Shown in pieces: positions 45,195-56,857 of a stretch of 64,000 nt of DNA. Source of the DNA: Amanita rubescens (Eukaryota > Basidiomycota > Agaricomycetes > Agaricales > Amanitaceae); contig WION01000122.1 in NCBI GenBank assembly GCA_015039365.1, positions 1 through 64,000 of the forward strand, read 5' to 3'. Both the position numbers and the translations under genes were made by a program. The notes beneath the pieces were generated by a model. The model worked only from the letters and a program-made list of their open reading frames with translations. It was not told where the DNA came from and did not search any database. Numbering within the stretch: the stretch's first letter is position 1; every line of letters starts with the position of its first letter.

Positions 45195-46719
45195 ATGTAC
45201 TTCCATTCTTCGTCCATGCCGAACATTTCGGTTCTGACGCTTTTTGTTTTAGTGCTGGCACTGTTTTCCGCTGCTCGTTCGGATTCCCAAGATATTGTGA
45301 CGGTCCCCCTCACTAAACGAAATAATTTCACGCTGCCCGATGGCACTTTTGACTTTCAAGCTGCCCGCCGTTCCATTCTGGCCACTAGGAGCATGTACCA
45401 GCACAACGCTGTTAATCTTTGGCGACGTAGTATCAGCGAGTTTCTCGCAACGGTGCGTATTTCGCTTTAATTAGCCTAGATACTTGTTGTTGAGTATGGC
45501 CGACAGAATATTCCACATTCGCTTCGAAAAATCGAATTTATCGAGCGCCTGCTTCCGTTAAAGGGCTCGCAACCACTCAATTTTGATCCACAAGTTTTGT
45601 ACACTGGAAAAATAACCATCGGGAATCCTCCTCAGGAATTCACTGTCGGATTCGGAACAGCCTTGGGCAACACCTGGATCGACTCGGCTAGTTGTAAGGA
45701 TAAAAACACAGGTCCGCGAAAGAAATATATCTCATGCAAATCGCATGATTTCAAAGAGATAGTGACGCGTCATCATCGTATGAGATGGGCGAAGAACGTA
45801 TATAGCGATGGATATGGGTATAGGGACACGATGACTATTGCCAACATCGTGGTGAAGGGACAGTACTTTATTGGCGTGGCTTCCCCACCGGAGCGTTACG
45901 TTGGCCAGGTGGATGGGTGCGTACCTTTGCCGTATCAACAGCTTCATCTGACGTCCGTCTCTCCTCAGGATGGTTGGCTTGGCCTTCGACGGCCTCTCGC
46001 CTAGAACACCACATCCATTCATGGATACCGCTCTGAACCAGGAGCAAATCAAGCTCCCGATCTTTGGTGTCTCGTTTGCACCAGCAAATTCCGAGTTCCA
46101 TTTCGGCGGGACGAACCCTAAGCTTTATTGGAGTCCTTTAGAGGACCACAAGGTCATCCACTTTAAAGATAGCGATAGGGAACCCTCATATTGGCTGCTC
46201 GGCAATGCACAACTTCAAGCAAACGGCAAGCTAATTTCAAACAACATGCAGACCATCGTTAGCACTGGTTTCGAGTTCACTTTTGGCCCTAAAGCAGAAG
46301 TAAAGAAAATTTACGCGTCAATTCACGGATACAGGAGATTGGAGACCGGAGCGTATGTCTTCCCCTGCGGAAGTGCACCGAAAGTGACATTGTCTTGGGA
46401 TGATAAGGAAAAATGGGAATTCTTTGGGTAAGAAATTCTATTGATGCCTCGATAATATAGACGCTCAATATATGGAAAATATCAGTTTCGAAATACCACT
46501 AGGAGTCGACACATCAAACGACTGCTTCGGATCAATTTTGGAGCATACTTCGTCGAGGGTAGGGGATCGATGGATGATTGGCACGAGGTTCGTCCTGATG
46601 GATCCTTTTACCCAAGTTCATTGATCTTATTTATCAAAAGTTTTTTGAAGAACGTTTATACCGCGTTCAATGTGGGAGCACAGACGGTTTCGTTCGGAAA
46701 GTTGAAAAAAGCAACGTGA
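45195..46719 (+). CDS. Secreted pepsin-family (A1) protein lacking both catalytic aspartates
   Basis: Five exons in phase (45195-45452, 45507-45916, 45969-46427, 46486-46587, 46641-46719) give 435 residues. A signal peptide precedes a dibasic TKR site and a propeptide-like segment. The fold markers of family A1 are there in order: YTGKITIGNPPQEFTVGF, the GMVGLAFDGLSP block, PIFGVSFAP, the paired second-domain exon, and the C-terminal NVYTAFNVGAQTVSFGKL. The first active-site motif, normally D-T-G-S, reads GTALGNTW, and the second, normally D-T-G-T/S, reads VSTGFEF. Both aspartates are replaced (Gly and Ser), so it should not cleave peptides. All introns and the frame are intact, which argues against a simple pseudogene. 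A binding or inhibitor-sink role is conjecture. Confidence 0.82.
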
Positions 46720-46765
46720 TAGAAAGCGGGGTTGCTGGTTTACACGATGCATTGGTGTCAAAACA

Positions 46766-47236
46766 ATGGCAATGCAGCTCTTATCTTGTTTCCTGCTTTT
46801 GGCAATGGCACATGTCGTTCATTAATATTGTGTTTCGGTTGGACCCCGGGGGTCTTTAATTTTATCGGCCCAAGAAGTTCCACAATGGCAAACATGACCA
46901 AACATGACTGTCAGATGTCAAATTGCGTGCCGCGCGCCGATCATATTGCCGATTGGGGAACGGCACGCTTAGCACCACTTCGAAACACGAGTTTTCCACA
47001 CAAGTATGCGTCGAAAGAGAGGATAGTGGAATTTTGGTCCCATCGTTAATCCCGCTCATAAACGATTTTATAGTCGCCTAAAAGAGGAGATAACCACACA
47101 ACCGGGTCGATTCCAGATCCGTGCCGATGGTTTGGAGGACAATACCACGAGCAATGCTTCTCTTCCTCGCCGGTCACCGGTCAGCTTCGATCCTGCTGAC
47201 AAGCGATGCATCATCAAGCTAGGCAAGTGTAAATAA
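46766..47236 (+). other. Possible fragments of a small secreted protein gene
   Basis: A signal-peptide-like start (MAMQLLSCFLLLAMAH) opens at 46766 but meets a stop within 20 codons. A plausible last exon follows an AG near 47026 and runs to the TAA at 47236 (WNFGPIVNP, ADGLEDNTTSNAS, ADKRCIIKLGKCK). I could not find intron borders that join them in frame. It may be a broken gene or two unrelated pieces. Confidence 0.25.
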
Positions 47237-47756
47237 CGTGAATATATTACAATGCTCCATTGACTAGGGTCATAGTAAGCGCTATATTGATCTATATGGG
47301 TATATTTATATATATCTACCGTCCATTTTGAACGGAACCGAATAGCAGTTTAGAAAGTTGTAGTTTGACTTTGGTCGAGTGGACGAGGCAACAGTTGTAC
47401 GAGAACTTATCTAGCCGATTTTGTTTGAAGTAAAACGCGGAAGAAAAGCCTTTGGAACTTCCGAGTCGTGCAAACTAAAGGACCCACAGTGATGCCTAAC
47501 TTGGCACGTATTGTTGTTCGGATCCGGTGATTTGTTCCCACTTTAAGTACGTACATTCTTCTCACACCCCAAAGGTCATCACGGTCCTGCAAAGAACTTC
47601 CCTTGCCTCTGTCTGGAATTATTAAATGGACGATTTTAGCAAGCTTGCAGGAAACCTTATATATCCTCACCGCAGGTGATCGGTTATCCCCCCGTGCGGT
47701 TGACCTGCGACAGGCTACGACGAACTCGATCCCCTCCAGACTCAGAGTACGCAACA

Positions 47757-50131
47757 ATGGCACACGCGCGGCAGCCTTCTGCATTGTCCAATGTTCCGAC
47801 CGTGGTCGATCCCAATAGTGGACGGTCGGAAAAGGAATCCCCCATCAACAGCGTCATCTATAGCACCAGTCCGACGACAGCTCGCTTCGCGGACAATAAC
47901 ATCTATCTGCAGGCCCCTATAAGCCCTTCTTCCCTCCCTCCTTACATTCCTTACGAACCGCATCCGGGAAAGATGCTAATTCTGTGCTTTGATGGGACGG
48001 GTGACCAGTTCGATGCGGATAATTCAAACATCGTGCAGCTAGTGTCAATGTTAAAGAAGGACGACAAGACAAAACAGATGATTTATTATCAGGTTCGGCT
48101 CTCTGTTCTTCACGATAGCACTTCATAATGATTCGTGTTCTGTCTATAGGCTGGCATCGGGACATACACCACACCCTCGGTAGCCACCCCTTTCATGTCC
48201 AGAATATCTAAAGTGAGCCTTTCACATCTTCGTTCTGAACGCGACATGTTCATGCCAACGAATGCAAGATCTTGGACGAAATGCTAGCATGGAACCTCGA
48301 TAATCACGTAATGGGTAAGATTTCGCCCATGATGGCGGAGTGGCGCCTGTTCTGAACGAGTTTACAGGCGGTTATGAGTTTCTGATGCAAAACTGTACGT
48401 CTTGTCCTTCATTAGATCCGATACGGGCAGGAAGCTTACCACACTTTACGCTAGACGTAGTAGGAGATCGGATATGCATATTTGGTTCGTCTTAATACCA
48501 ATGGGTGTTGATATTTATATTTATATTGCCGTCTTTGACAGGATTCTCTCGGGGGGCTTATACCGCACGGAGGTAGCTCCCTTCTTATTACGATCTACCT
48601 TATCATCTGACGCTTTACCCAGTCTTGCAGGAATGATCCACAAAGTCGGACTACTGCCGAAGGACAATCACCAGCAAGTTCCGTTCGCATATAAGATGTA
48701 CACGAGGGCGGATTCAGTAGGGTGGGGTCAATCGGACGGGTTCAAAAGGTCGTTCTCGGTTGACGTTCCGATTGAGTTTGTCGGAGTATGGTATGTATAT
48801 CGTTTGCGTCATTCCAAAGATGCGAGCAACTAGCTAACGTCATCAATTAGGGATACTGTGGATTCGGTTGGACTCATTCCCAAACGCCTCCCTTTCACTA
48901 CTTCGAACACCATTGTCCGTACGTTCCGGCACGCTGTCTCCCTGGACGAGCGACGTGCCAAGTTCAAGGTAAACCTGTGGAACAGGCCAACGGAAGATGA
49001 ACAAAAGCTTGGATTTGAAGAGTTGCAACAACGACTTCAGAATTTGCAAGAACACCTCAAGCACGACAAAGAGGACGAAAAGCATGAAGGGCATCACCAT
49101 GATCACAAGGAAGGTGCCAGCTCATCACCGTCGCCCTCGCCATCACGGTTCGGATCCAAGAAGAATGGTCATGATACTAATGGCAACGGCAGTGGAGACG
49201 ACAAAGGAAGCGTCGATGGCGAACATCATCATTCCAAAAAGAGTAGTATCCACCGCGGCGCAAAGATTTGGACTCTCGGTAACAAAGGGGACAGAGATAT
49301 GAACCGCTTTGAATCGATGTACTCTGAACGTTCAGGTGGGCCGACGAATGTGGAAGAGGTTTGGTTTTCGGGGTGTCATTGCGGTACGTGATTATTTGAT
49401 TTTTTTTTCTTCAACTGACGTCTTACATGTAATAGATGTAGGAGGCGGTTCAGTCGATAACGGAACGCGGTACTCCCTAGCCCGGATTCCACTGCGATGG
49501 ATGGTGAGGGAATGCTTTAAAACCAACACAGGGATCATGTTCAAGACCGAGTCTTTACGCGAAATCGGATTGGACCCCGCCACCATTTATCCCGTTGTCC
49601 TTCATCGGCCTCCGGCTCTGTTTGATCGCATCCAAGCACAAGTAGTCGAGAAACCGCCGTCCACGCCATTCTTTAAGAGTGTTGCTAGCGTATTCCGATC
49701 TGCTGAGGAAAAGAATAAGGATCGAGAGACGCACGCGGAGAAGAGGAGCGCGCAATTGTCGGCGTTTGTTAGTGAGGAAGACGAAGAGCTACGGGACGCT
49801 CTCTCTCCGAAATATGATCAACTCAAAATGAAGAAGTTCTGGTGGGTGTTGGAACTCTTGCCTGTTTCGATAAGGTATCAGAAAGGCGATGATCAGTGGG
49901 TGTCGTATATCGGGTACGTAATTCCGATCTTGTCAGTACATGTCAGATGAGTTAAGTGTTCCTTTTAATAGCATCAATATGGGGAAGGCAAGATTTATAC
50001 CGAAGCAGCACAGTCGTGGCGTTAAAATCCACAGATCTGTTAAACTTCGAATGGAGGCTCAATGTAAAGGGAAAAAGGACAAGTATAAACCCAAGCCCGA
50101 CATTTGCATCGAGCCTACATGGATTGATTAA
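47757..50131 (+). CDS. DUF2235 alpha/beta-hydrolase-like protein, copy 1
   Basis: Ten exons in phase (47757-48092, 48150-48212, 48269-48314, 48368-48394, 48455-48484, 48542-48572, 48623-48790, 48851-49383, 49436-49913, 49972-50131) give 623 residues. DUF2235 is the domain of Tle1-type phospholipases and many fungal proteins. Seen here: MLILCFDGTGDQFDADNSN, the nucleophile elbow FGFSRGAYTAR, the acid-residue block FVGVWDTVDSVG, and the His block GCHCDVGGG, so a Ser-Asp-His triad is possible. A His/Ser-rich insertion (HEGHHHDHKEG, GEHHHSKKSS) lies near residues 330-400. The basic C-terminus KIHRSVKLRM is typical of basidiomycete members. No signal peptide, so probably cytosolic. Lipase activity is inferred only. 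Confidence 0.82.
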
Positions 50132-51078
50132 TCGATCTGGATGCCCGACTTCTGTCTTCTTATTCTATGCCTCTCGACTCGTGCACTTGAATTATGACAC
50201 CATCACGCTCATTCATGGAATTACATACATCCGTTCGTATTTTCGACCAATTTTAGTGTTGACGTATTAAAGCAGATGTCTCCTTGCCTTCGATAGTATA
50301 TAAGTATATACAAGTTGCGCAGCGGATCGATCTCGATCAACACATTCACTGCACGCAAGGGATTGAAAGGTATACATACCGAGCGTGATCTTAGCCTATC
50401 AGCCCTCTCTGGCCATTCTTAGTGGAAGTCCGTGATGGTACCCGTATAACCGCCTCCGGATCTGAGATGATCATAGGCGGTGGACACGCTGATATACATC
50501 GAGCGCAGATCAAGCAACAAATGTGCCGCCAATGCGCCGGCCAAATCCCGCAATGTCAGGGTCGGATTTTCCCAGCACTTACAAAGGTTTTCTCACGTCG
50601 CTCGTTTAGCATTTTGGGTCGCAAGCTCCCCATTAGGCACCTTGATCAACCAATTTCAATTCAAGCCGGTAAGAACGCGCTCCTGTTGGAGATTAAAAGC
50701 CAAGGAAATAATTTCTCGTAGTAGGAGTGAACAAGTGTTCAAAATGGCTGGCCTTAGCTGAGAACGACCAAACTCCCTGGTCCGTAGTGCCCAGAAGAGC
50801 CTGGTGACGAAAATATGTCCTCCGGGGGAACTTCGATTCAGATGCCGGCGGCGGTTTTAGTACTACTGGTAGTTTCCCAACGGAGTACTAATCACGATTT
50901 CAATCAGGTGTGATCGGTTATAGTACGTTTCAAGGCGACCATAAACCGTCATAAGCGATCAAATATCCATGCAAGTCGCTCGCTATTCGCTTGCCCGTGC
51001 TCTTATTCTCACCGCCTACTAGGTCCTTCCTCAGGATACGACGACCTTGATTCTATTCAAACGGTGCACGGCGCAACT
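50132..51078. other. Spacer between the tandem DUF2235 genes
   Basis: A 99-codon plus-strand frame (50422-50721) is open but unrecognised. The last 100 bases presumably carry the promoter of copy 2. Confidence 0.4.
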
Positions 51079-53327
51079 ATGGCGCATGTGCAGCAGCCTT
51101 CTAGTACGTCGTCCACGTCTCGAACTGTGGTCAATATTAACGACCGGCTAGCAAAGGAATCCGCCGTCGATAGTAAGATGCTCGAGTCTGCTCGGCAAAC
51201 CACCAGTCGTTCCTCCCTGCCTCCGTTTATTGGGCAAACACCACATACTGGGAAAATGTTGATCGTGTGCTTCGATGGAACGGGAAACGACTTCAACGCC
51301 GATAATTCGAATATTGTGCAACTTGTGTCAATGTTGAAGAAGGATGATAAGACGAAGCAGATGGTTTACTATCAGGTCTGGCTCTCAGTTTTCCGCGATT
51401 CTCACAACAATTCATACGGAAATCGTAGGCTGGTATTGGAACATACATTTCCCCCTCAGCACCTGTACTCTCACATATTGCGGCCAAGGCATACAAGGTA
51501 AACCTTTCGGTTTTCCATGTTTAGCGTAACTTATACATGCCCGTGGTCACAAGGTTCTGGACGAAATGCTAGCATTGAGCCTTGATGCTCACATAATGGG
51601 CAAGTGCCAACGTTAGCCATGGTTATGGATTTTCACTAATTCTGATCAAATCTTCAGGCGGTTATGAGTTCTTGATGCAGAACTGTACGTCTTTTCATCT
51701 TGCCTGTTAGAACTTGCCGACGCTTCATATGCCAGATGTTGTGGGAGATCGGATATGCATATTCGGTTCGTCCGTTTATTGATGTTTCATTTAGATTATT
51801 TACTTTGACAGGTTTCTCCCGAGGCTCATGTACTGCGCGGAGGTACTAGTAATCTCTTGCTTCAATCCCAATCTAGTCATCTAACACTTCACTCAGCCTT
51901 GCAGGGATGCTTCACAAAGTCGGGCTGCTGCCGAAGGACAACCAGCAGCAAATACCATTTGCTTGGAAGATGTACAAGAGAACTGATGATGCAGGGTGGG
52001 ATGAGTCAAACGCGTTCAGAAAGTCGTTCTCAGTAGACGTTCCGGTTGAGTTTCTTGGTGTATGGTATGTGGATCACTCGTGATCTCCAAGGAGCCTCCT
52101 CAGTTTGATCAAAGGGATACTGTGGATTCGGTTGGCTTCATTCCCAAGCGCCTCCCTTTTACCACTTCGAACACCATTGTCCGTACATTCCGACATGCCG
52201 TCTCCCTTGACGAGCGACGCTCCAAGTTCAAGATGGACCTTTGGAGCACCCCCACAGAAGATGAGCAGAAGCTGGCGAACCAAAAGCCCGAGCATTTTCA
52301 AGAACTACAAAAGCAGCACGAAGAGGATAAGAAGCATTCAGCGCGTTTGGCTCATGAGCATTTGTCCACGTTATCGCGGCTCCAGGCCAAGATCAACGGT
52401 CACGATACTAACAGAAACGATGGTGGCCTCCAATTCCATACCGAAAAGCGTGGTTTAGATTTCAACGGAGAGCTCGTGGTTCTGGAAGACCTGAAGGTAG
52501 AGGATCAAAAGATGGACTACTACGAGGCAACGTATTCTAACCGGTACAACGGGCCAACGAATGTGGACGAGGTCTGGTTTGCAGGGTGTCACGGTGGTAT
52601 GTGGCTGTTTGACGCCTTTTTATCTTTTATATTGACGCAGTACACGCAATAGACGTAGGTGGCGGTTACGTTCCAAATGGAACGCGGTATTACCTCGCCC
52701 GGATTCCACTCCGATGGATGGTGAGGGAATGCTTTAAAACAAAGTCGGGGATCATATTCAAGACCGAAACGTTACGCGAGATCGGGATAGATCCCAACAG
52801 ATTGCATCCTAATATCCTTCCCCGCCCTCCTGCTCTCTTTGACCAAGTCAAATCACAAGTCATTGAAACGCCGACCTCCGCGTCGCTCTTCAAATCTATT
52901 GGTAGCTTATTCAAGAGCTCCGAGGCAAAGAGAAAGGCTAGAGAGGCCGAAAAAGAACAGAAGGCGCCGTTTATTAGCGAGGAGGAAGAAGAACTAAGGG
53001 ACTCGCTTTCACCGCACTTTGATCAGCTCAAGCTCGCGCGGTTCTGGTGGATTTTGGAAGTATTGCCGGTTTCGATGACTTCTCAGAAGGCCAATAATAA
53101 AAGGGTGTCATATATAGGGTGCGTAAATTTGACTTCGTTGGTTTGGATTCGACTAACGCCTTTCAACAAGAATCAACATGGGAAGGCCCAGAGCCATACC
53201 GGGGGAGAAAACTATCAAATTCCATAGGTCTGTCAAACTCAGAATGGAGGCCCGGGGTCATAGGAAAGGGGACAAGTACGAACCCAGGCCTGATTTTAGA
53301 GGCTTCGATCCCAAATGGGTCGAATGA
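51079..53327 (+). CDS. DUF2235 alpha/beta-hydrolase-like protein, copy 2
   Basis: Tandem paralogue with the same ten-exon plan (51079-51375, 51429-51497, 51554-51599, 51658-51684, 51736-51765, 51812-51842, 51897-52064, 52115-52596, 52653-53118, 53171-53327), 590 residues. Motifs: MLIVCFDGTGNDFNADNSN, GFSRGSCTAR (copy 1 has GAYTAR), FLGVWDTVDSVG, GCHGDVGGG. The third intron starts with GC (gg-gcaagt) where copy 1 has GT. The insertion between the catalytic blocks is shorter and lacks the His runs. The end, KFHRSVKLRM, is conserved. The catalytic residues are retained, so both copies may be active and are diverging mainly in the insertion. Confidence 0.8.
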
Positions 53328-53861
53328 TTAACCGGGATCAGCGCTCTGCGATTCTCCTTGCTTTTGATTACCTATGGTTCTAGTAGACTCAATCTCTGAA
53401 CTGTATAATACGAGACTACGATACGTGACTGACTCGTACGATGCGAACATTTGACGATCTCTCGAAAATTGAGATAGTGCTAACGTATATCACTTATGTC
53501 GATCTCACTTTGTATACCGCGTTTTCAACCAGGATACTTCCACTATTATTGATTGTCCATGGAATGTTATGACGATGCTGTTGATCGCTATTCTGGTGCT
53601 TGGCGTATCACTGCAGAATGTGGATGAAAGCTGGCCATCATCCTCGTACCATGTAGATTGCATTTTGATTAACCGCTTCAACTCCATTGGATCGAGATAA
53701 TGACAAAGTTCATCACAGATTCAGATAAAGGTACGTGAGTGAATAAATCTGGTGGGCCGATAAGAAGGGAACCCCTGATGACATGTGTCGTATGCAATAA
53801 TCCGGAGGACCAGCCTTGAATCCTGATATTCAGCATCAATAAAGGGCGATCATAAACATAC
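53328..53861. other. Intergenic region
   Basis: No gene supported; short frames on the minus strand run on from the chitin-synthase relic without matching it. Confidence 0.4.
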
Positions 53862-54119
53862 TCACCGCCGAGATGGCCATATATGCGCCGGCATCCCGTA
53901 TAAACTGAGTCTAGACATGAAGAAATGCCTGAGTAGCAGCCTCTCGAGATAACGGTCTTCATCGAAGTGTGGCACAACTGTATCAGCGTCCACCATAAAC
54001 AAATATTTGTAAAACGTCGGATTGACACCAAACGCTTGACAGCGTTCATTCGCGGATTGCGTCGTATGCCAAACTCGATGGTTCAAGCGAAAAATGCTCG
54101 AGATTGAAGGTCCATGCAA
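53862..54119 (-). pseudogene. Chitin synthase fragment with internal deletion
   Basis: Minus-strand frame carrying FGVNPTFYKYLFMVDADTVV, the donor-binding stretch of fungal chitin synthases. It is followed at once by DEDRYLERLLLRHF, which corresponds to the GEDRYLTTLLL-type block that normally lies well over a hundred residues later. The catalytic region between them has been removed. No N-terminal part and no QRRRW motif were found. A short relic, not a gene. Confidence 0.66.
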
Positions 54120-54596
54120 ACTTGAAAAGTGATACGATGAGGGACAACGACTTTATTTGGCTCGGCGTGGCAAAAAGCGGTTTCCTTGTTCAATTACCAA
54201 CCGATTTGCATGGCAGGTTGCGTTCACGCTGCAACTCAACGTCGTAAAGGGGTTTCTCAAGTGATTGCATGCGCACTTTAAAGCTTCAGTGATCGAGATT
54301 TAAACCAGAAAAAAAATTAATGCCGATCACAATCCGAGCGGATGCATCTCGTCGTATCAAACAGGGGGTAAGTTTTCACCGCCTGACGTATGTGTTGGTT
54401 GGTCTTATATCATTCACGATGTCAGGTTACTGCGAGGCCTTCGCTAGTTCGTTGAATCGTGTTAATTTTTGGCGTACTTTCTTTCCTCGCGCAGTCTACA
54501 CTGCCCCACACCATTGATGAGAAAACTGAACTCTTTCGAAAAGCGGATGTATCTCGTTAGGATGACGTGAGCGATGGGGAATCAAACGGGAAACAC

Positions 54597-54699
54597 CAGA
54601 CTCCTTCCCAGTCTCGTCTGGAGGTTGGACGTCTTGACGATGTTTATGTAAGACTACGCTCCAGAGAGACTGGCACAAAACATTTGTCAACAAAAGCTC
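54597..54699 (-). repeat. Inverted repeat, left arm
   Basis: Reverse complement of 56683-56786 with very few differences (ccagtctcgtctggaggttg against caacctccagacgagactgg). The two arms flank the RecQ-like relic. Confidence 0.88.
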
Positions 54700-54915
54700 G
54701 GAGACGTTACGAGCTGTGACCTTTAGCTTATGTAAATGATAATCGAGCGGACTTCAAATCGTTTGGCTGTGCCGCGCGCCTGAAGACCAGCCTCGTGTAT
54801 GGCACGTAATCCCCTCCACCACCGCTGACCGGCTTCACTCAAGGTGAGTTGCAAAGTAATTGTACGGTATATTAACATGTTCTGACGCACTTTTTAGGTC
54901 TTTTTCTGCGCTCTC

Positions 54916-56190
54916 ATGTCCTCAGACGCAGATACACCTGATCTCTCATCTCGGGCCCCTTCTATCGATGAGATCCGTTCACGAACGCTTGAAACTTTTG
55001 GATAACGACCTTGTTTATGGCAGGCTCGTATTTGCGAAGCTATTTTGAATGGAGATCAAGACATCATCTCGATAGCGGGTACTGGAATGGGGAAGACCCT
55101 CACATTCTGGATGCCCCTACTGTTTCGCCCTCTAGGAATTCTTCTCATCGTCACACCCCTCAATATATTAGGAAAACAAAATGTTGAAACTCTGGAGAAG
55201 GCCGGGATCGACGGCATTTTTATTTCGGCAGGAACTGCGATGGAGGAGAATTTTCGGGTGAGTAATGCATTATTCTTTGCGCGCTTGCGTTTTTATTCAT
55301 GTCAACTTTGTTTTAGGCAATTGCGGCCCACCGCTATCGTGTTATCGTTGTCAATCCGGAAGAACTCATGCGGTTGAAAGGTGGTTTCGAAAAACTGATG
55401 AAGGACAAGCTATTCGTCAACTCTCTTGTTGGAATTGTCATTGACGAAGCCCATTGCATCTCACAGTGGGGTTCTTTTCGTCCTGAATATCGACAATCAG
55501 CCAGCTTCGTTATCTTCCCTGCAAACATTGCCCATATCTCATCACGTCTGCTACGATGTCACCGGCCGTCATTGTCGACATAAAAAAGGTCTTGAACCTT
55601 GATGAAGAAAATATATTTCTTTCCCATTGCTCTGTTAATTGCTCCAACTTTGCTATCGTCGTTCGCCCAATTGCACAGTCCCTTGGCAATTTTCTTGATC
55701 TCAAGTTTCTCTTGCACAATTGGAAGCCTGGCGATGTTTTGCCCCCAAAGTTTCTCGTATTTTTCGACAACATTCAGACAGCGTCAATGCGGCAAAGTTT
55801 TTGCGCAGTCTATTACCCAAAGAGCATCGACATCGAATCAAGTGGTTTTTTTCAGACATGTCTGATGAATTTAAAGAAATCGAAGCAGATAGATTAGTGA
55901 GGGGTGAAACGTGGGGGTTAATGACGACAGATTCATTCGGGATGGTAAGTTTTATTTATTTATTTCCGAGATGAGTATTCTAATGCGTCTCAGGGAATGG
56001 ATATACCTGATATTTGGGTTGTTTGCCAGTGGCGTGCTACGTTGCCAAGCATTTCGACGATTTGGCAGCAATTTGGCCGATGTGTTCGAGATCGGTTAAC
56101 AGCACCAATACCAAGTCAGGGATGCTTGTTTCACATTGCTCCAAGGCCTGAAAGACAGGGAAGAAGTCCATCTTGGTGAGGCAATGGCTT
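54916..56190 (+). pseudogene. RecQ-type DNA helicase, decayed
   Basis: Superfamily 2 helicase motifs in order: I (SIAGTGMGKT), II (DEAHCISQWGSFRPEY), III (ITSATMSP), IV (FLVFFDN), V (MTTDSFGMGMDIPDI) and VI (QQFGRCVRD). The DEAHCISQWG string is typical of RecQ helicases. An in-frame TAA at 55003-55005 sits just before motif I. Frame changes are needed near 55490 (between motifs II and III) and near 55780 (after motif IV). Three introns are still recognisable. No HRDC or zinc domain follows. Members of this type are abundant in mushroom genomes. Flanked by the inverted repeat arms at 54597 and 56683. Confidence 0.78.
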
Positions 56191-56682
56191 ATGGAGAAAG
56201 TGAGATGGCGGTTGTATGTGTAGACGTCGACAATGTCTTCCTCACTAGCAGTCAATCTAATTTTGGAATACATCTTATCGTCGCATCACATAGAAACTCA
56301 GCCGACTCTGACTTCTCTTCATTCCAGAAGCTATCTTATACCACCTAATACCATGTACATATTGAGCAAAATTTAAAAAAATGTCGCCAGTGAGGATTGA
56401 ACCAAGAGCCGGACCAAAACAAATACATGATGAAGCCATTCAGCCACATACACGTACATAGTGCTTGTTCAGAATACATATATGTAGCCTAGCTTTGCCC
56501 AACACCCCATGATAACCTCCCAACCACTAGGCAAAGCAGTAGAAGCAATTTCGGACAGGTATGCTAAGTGCAAATATCTTTTGTGCCATTTCGACGCTTT
56601 CACAAACGGCCGGCAACATCTGAGTTCAAAAATCGCTCTGCCGAGCATTTACATAAGCGAGCGTGATGAAAATGGGCCAGGC

Positions 56683-56786
56683 GTGACTTTGTTGACTAAT
56701 GTTTTGTGCCAGTCTCTCTGGAGCGTAGTCTTACATAAACATCGTCAAGACGTCCAACCTCCAGACGAGACTGGGAAGGAGTCTGG
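56683..56786 (+). repeat. Inverted repeat, right arm
   Basis: Partner of 54597-54699. It could be translated (CQSLWSVVLHKHRQDVQPP), but the same residues appear in the other arm on the opposite strand, so the DNA, not the frame, is what is shared. Confidence 0.88.
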
Positions 56787-56857
56787 GGAAACACCCTATT
56801 ATGCGGATGTCGGTACGGTAAGGAAACGTGACCGCCCAGCGATCAAATATGTGACGG

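Noticed and set aside
54320..54700. Protein-coding frames shared by 54496-54693 (minus) and 56509-56874 (plus)
   Set aside because: The shared peptide comes from the inverted DNA repeat and the flanking residues differ completely.
56395..56470. tRNA-like element on the minus strand (A-box-like tggctgaatgg, B-box-like ggttcaatcc, then a T run)
   Set aside because: The acceptor and T stems do not pair and no convincing anticodon arm forms; at best a decayed tRNA or a Pol III-derived relic.
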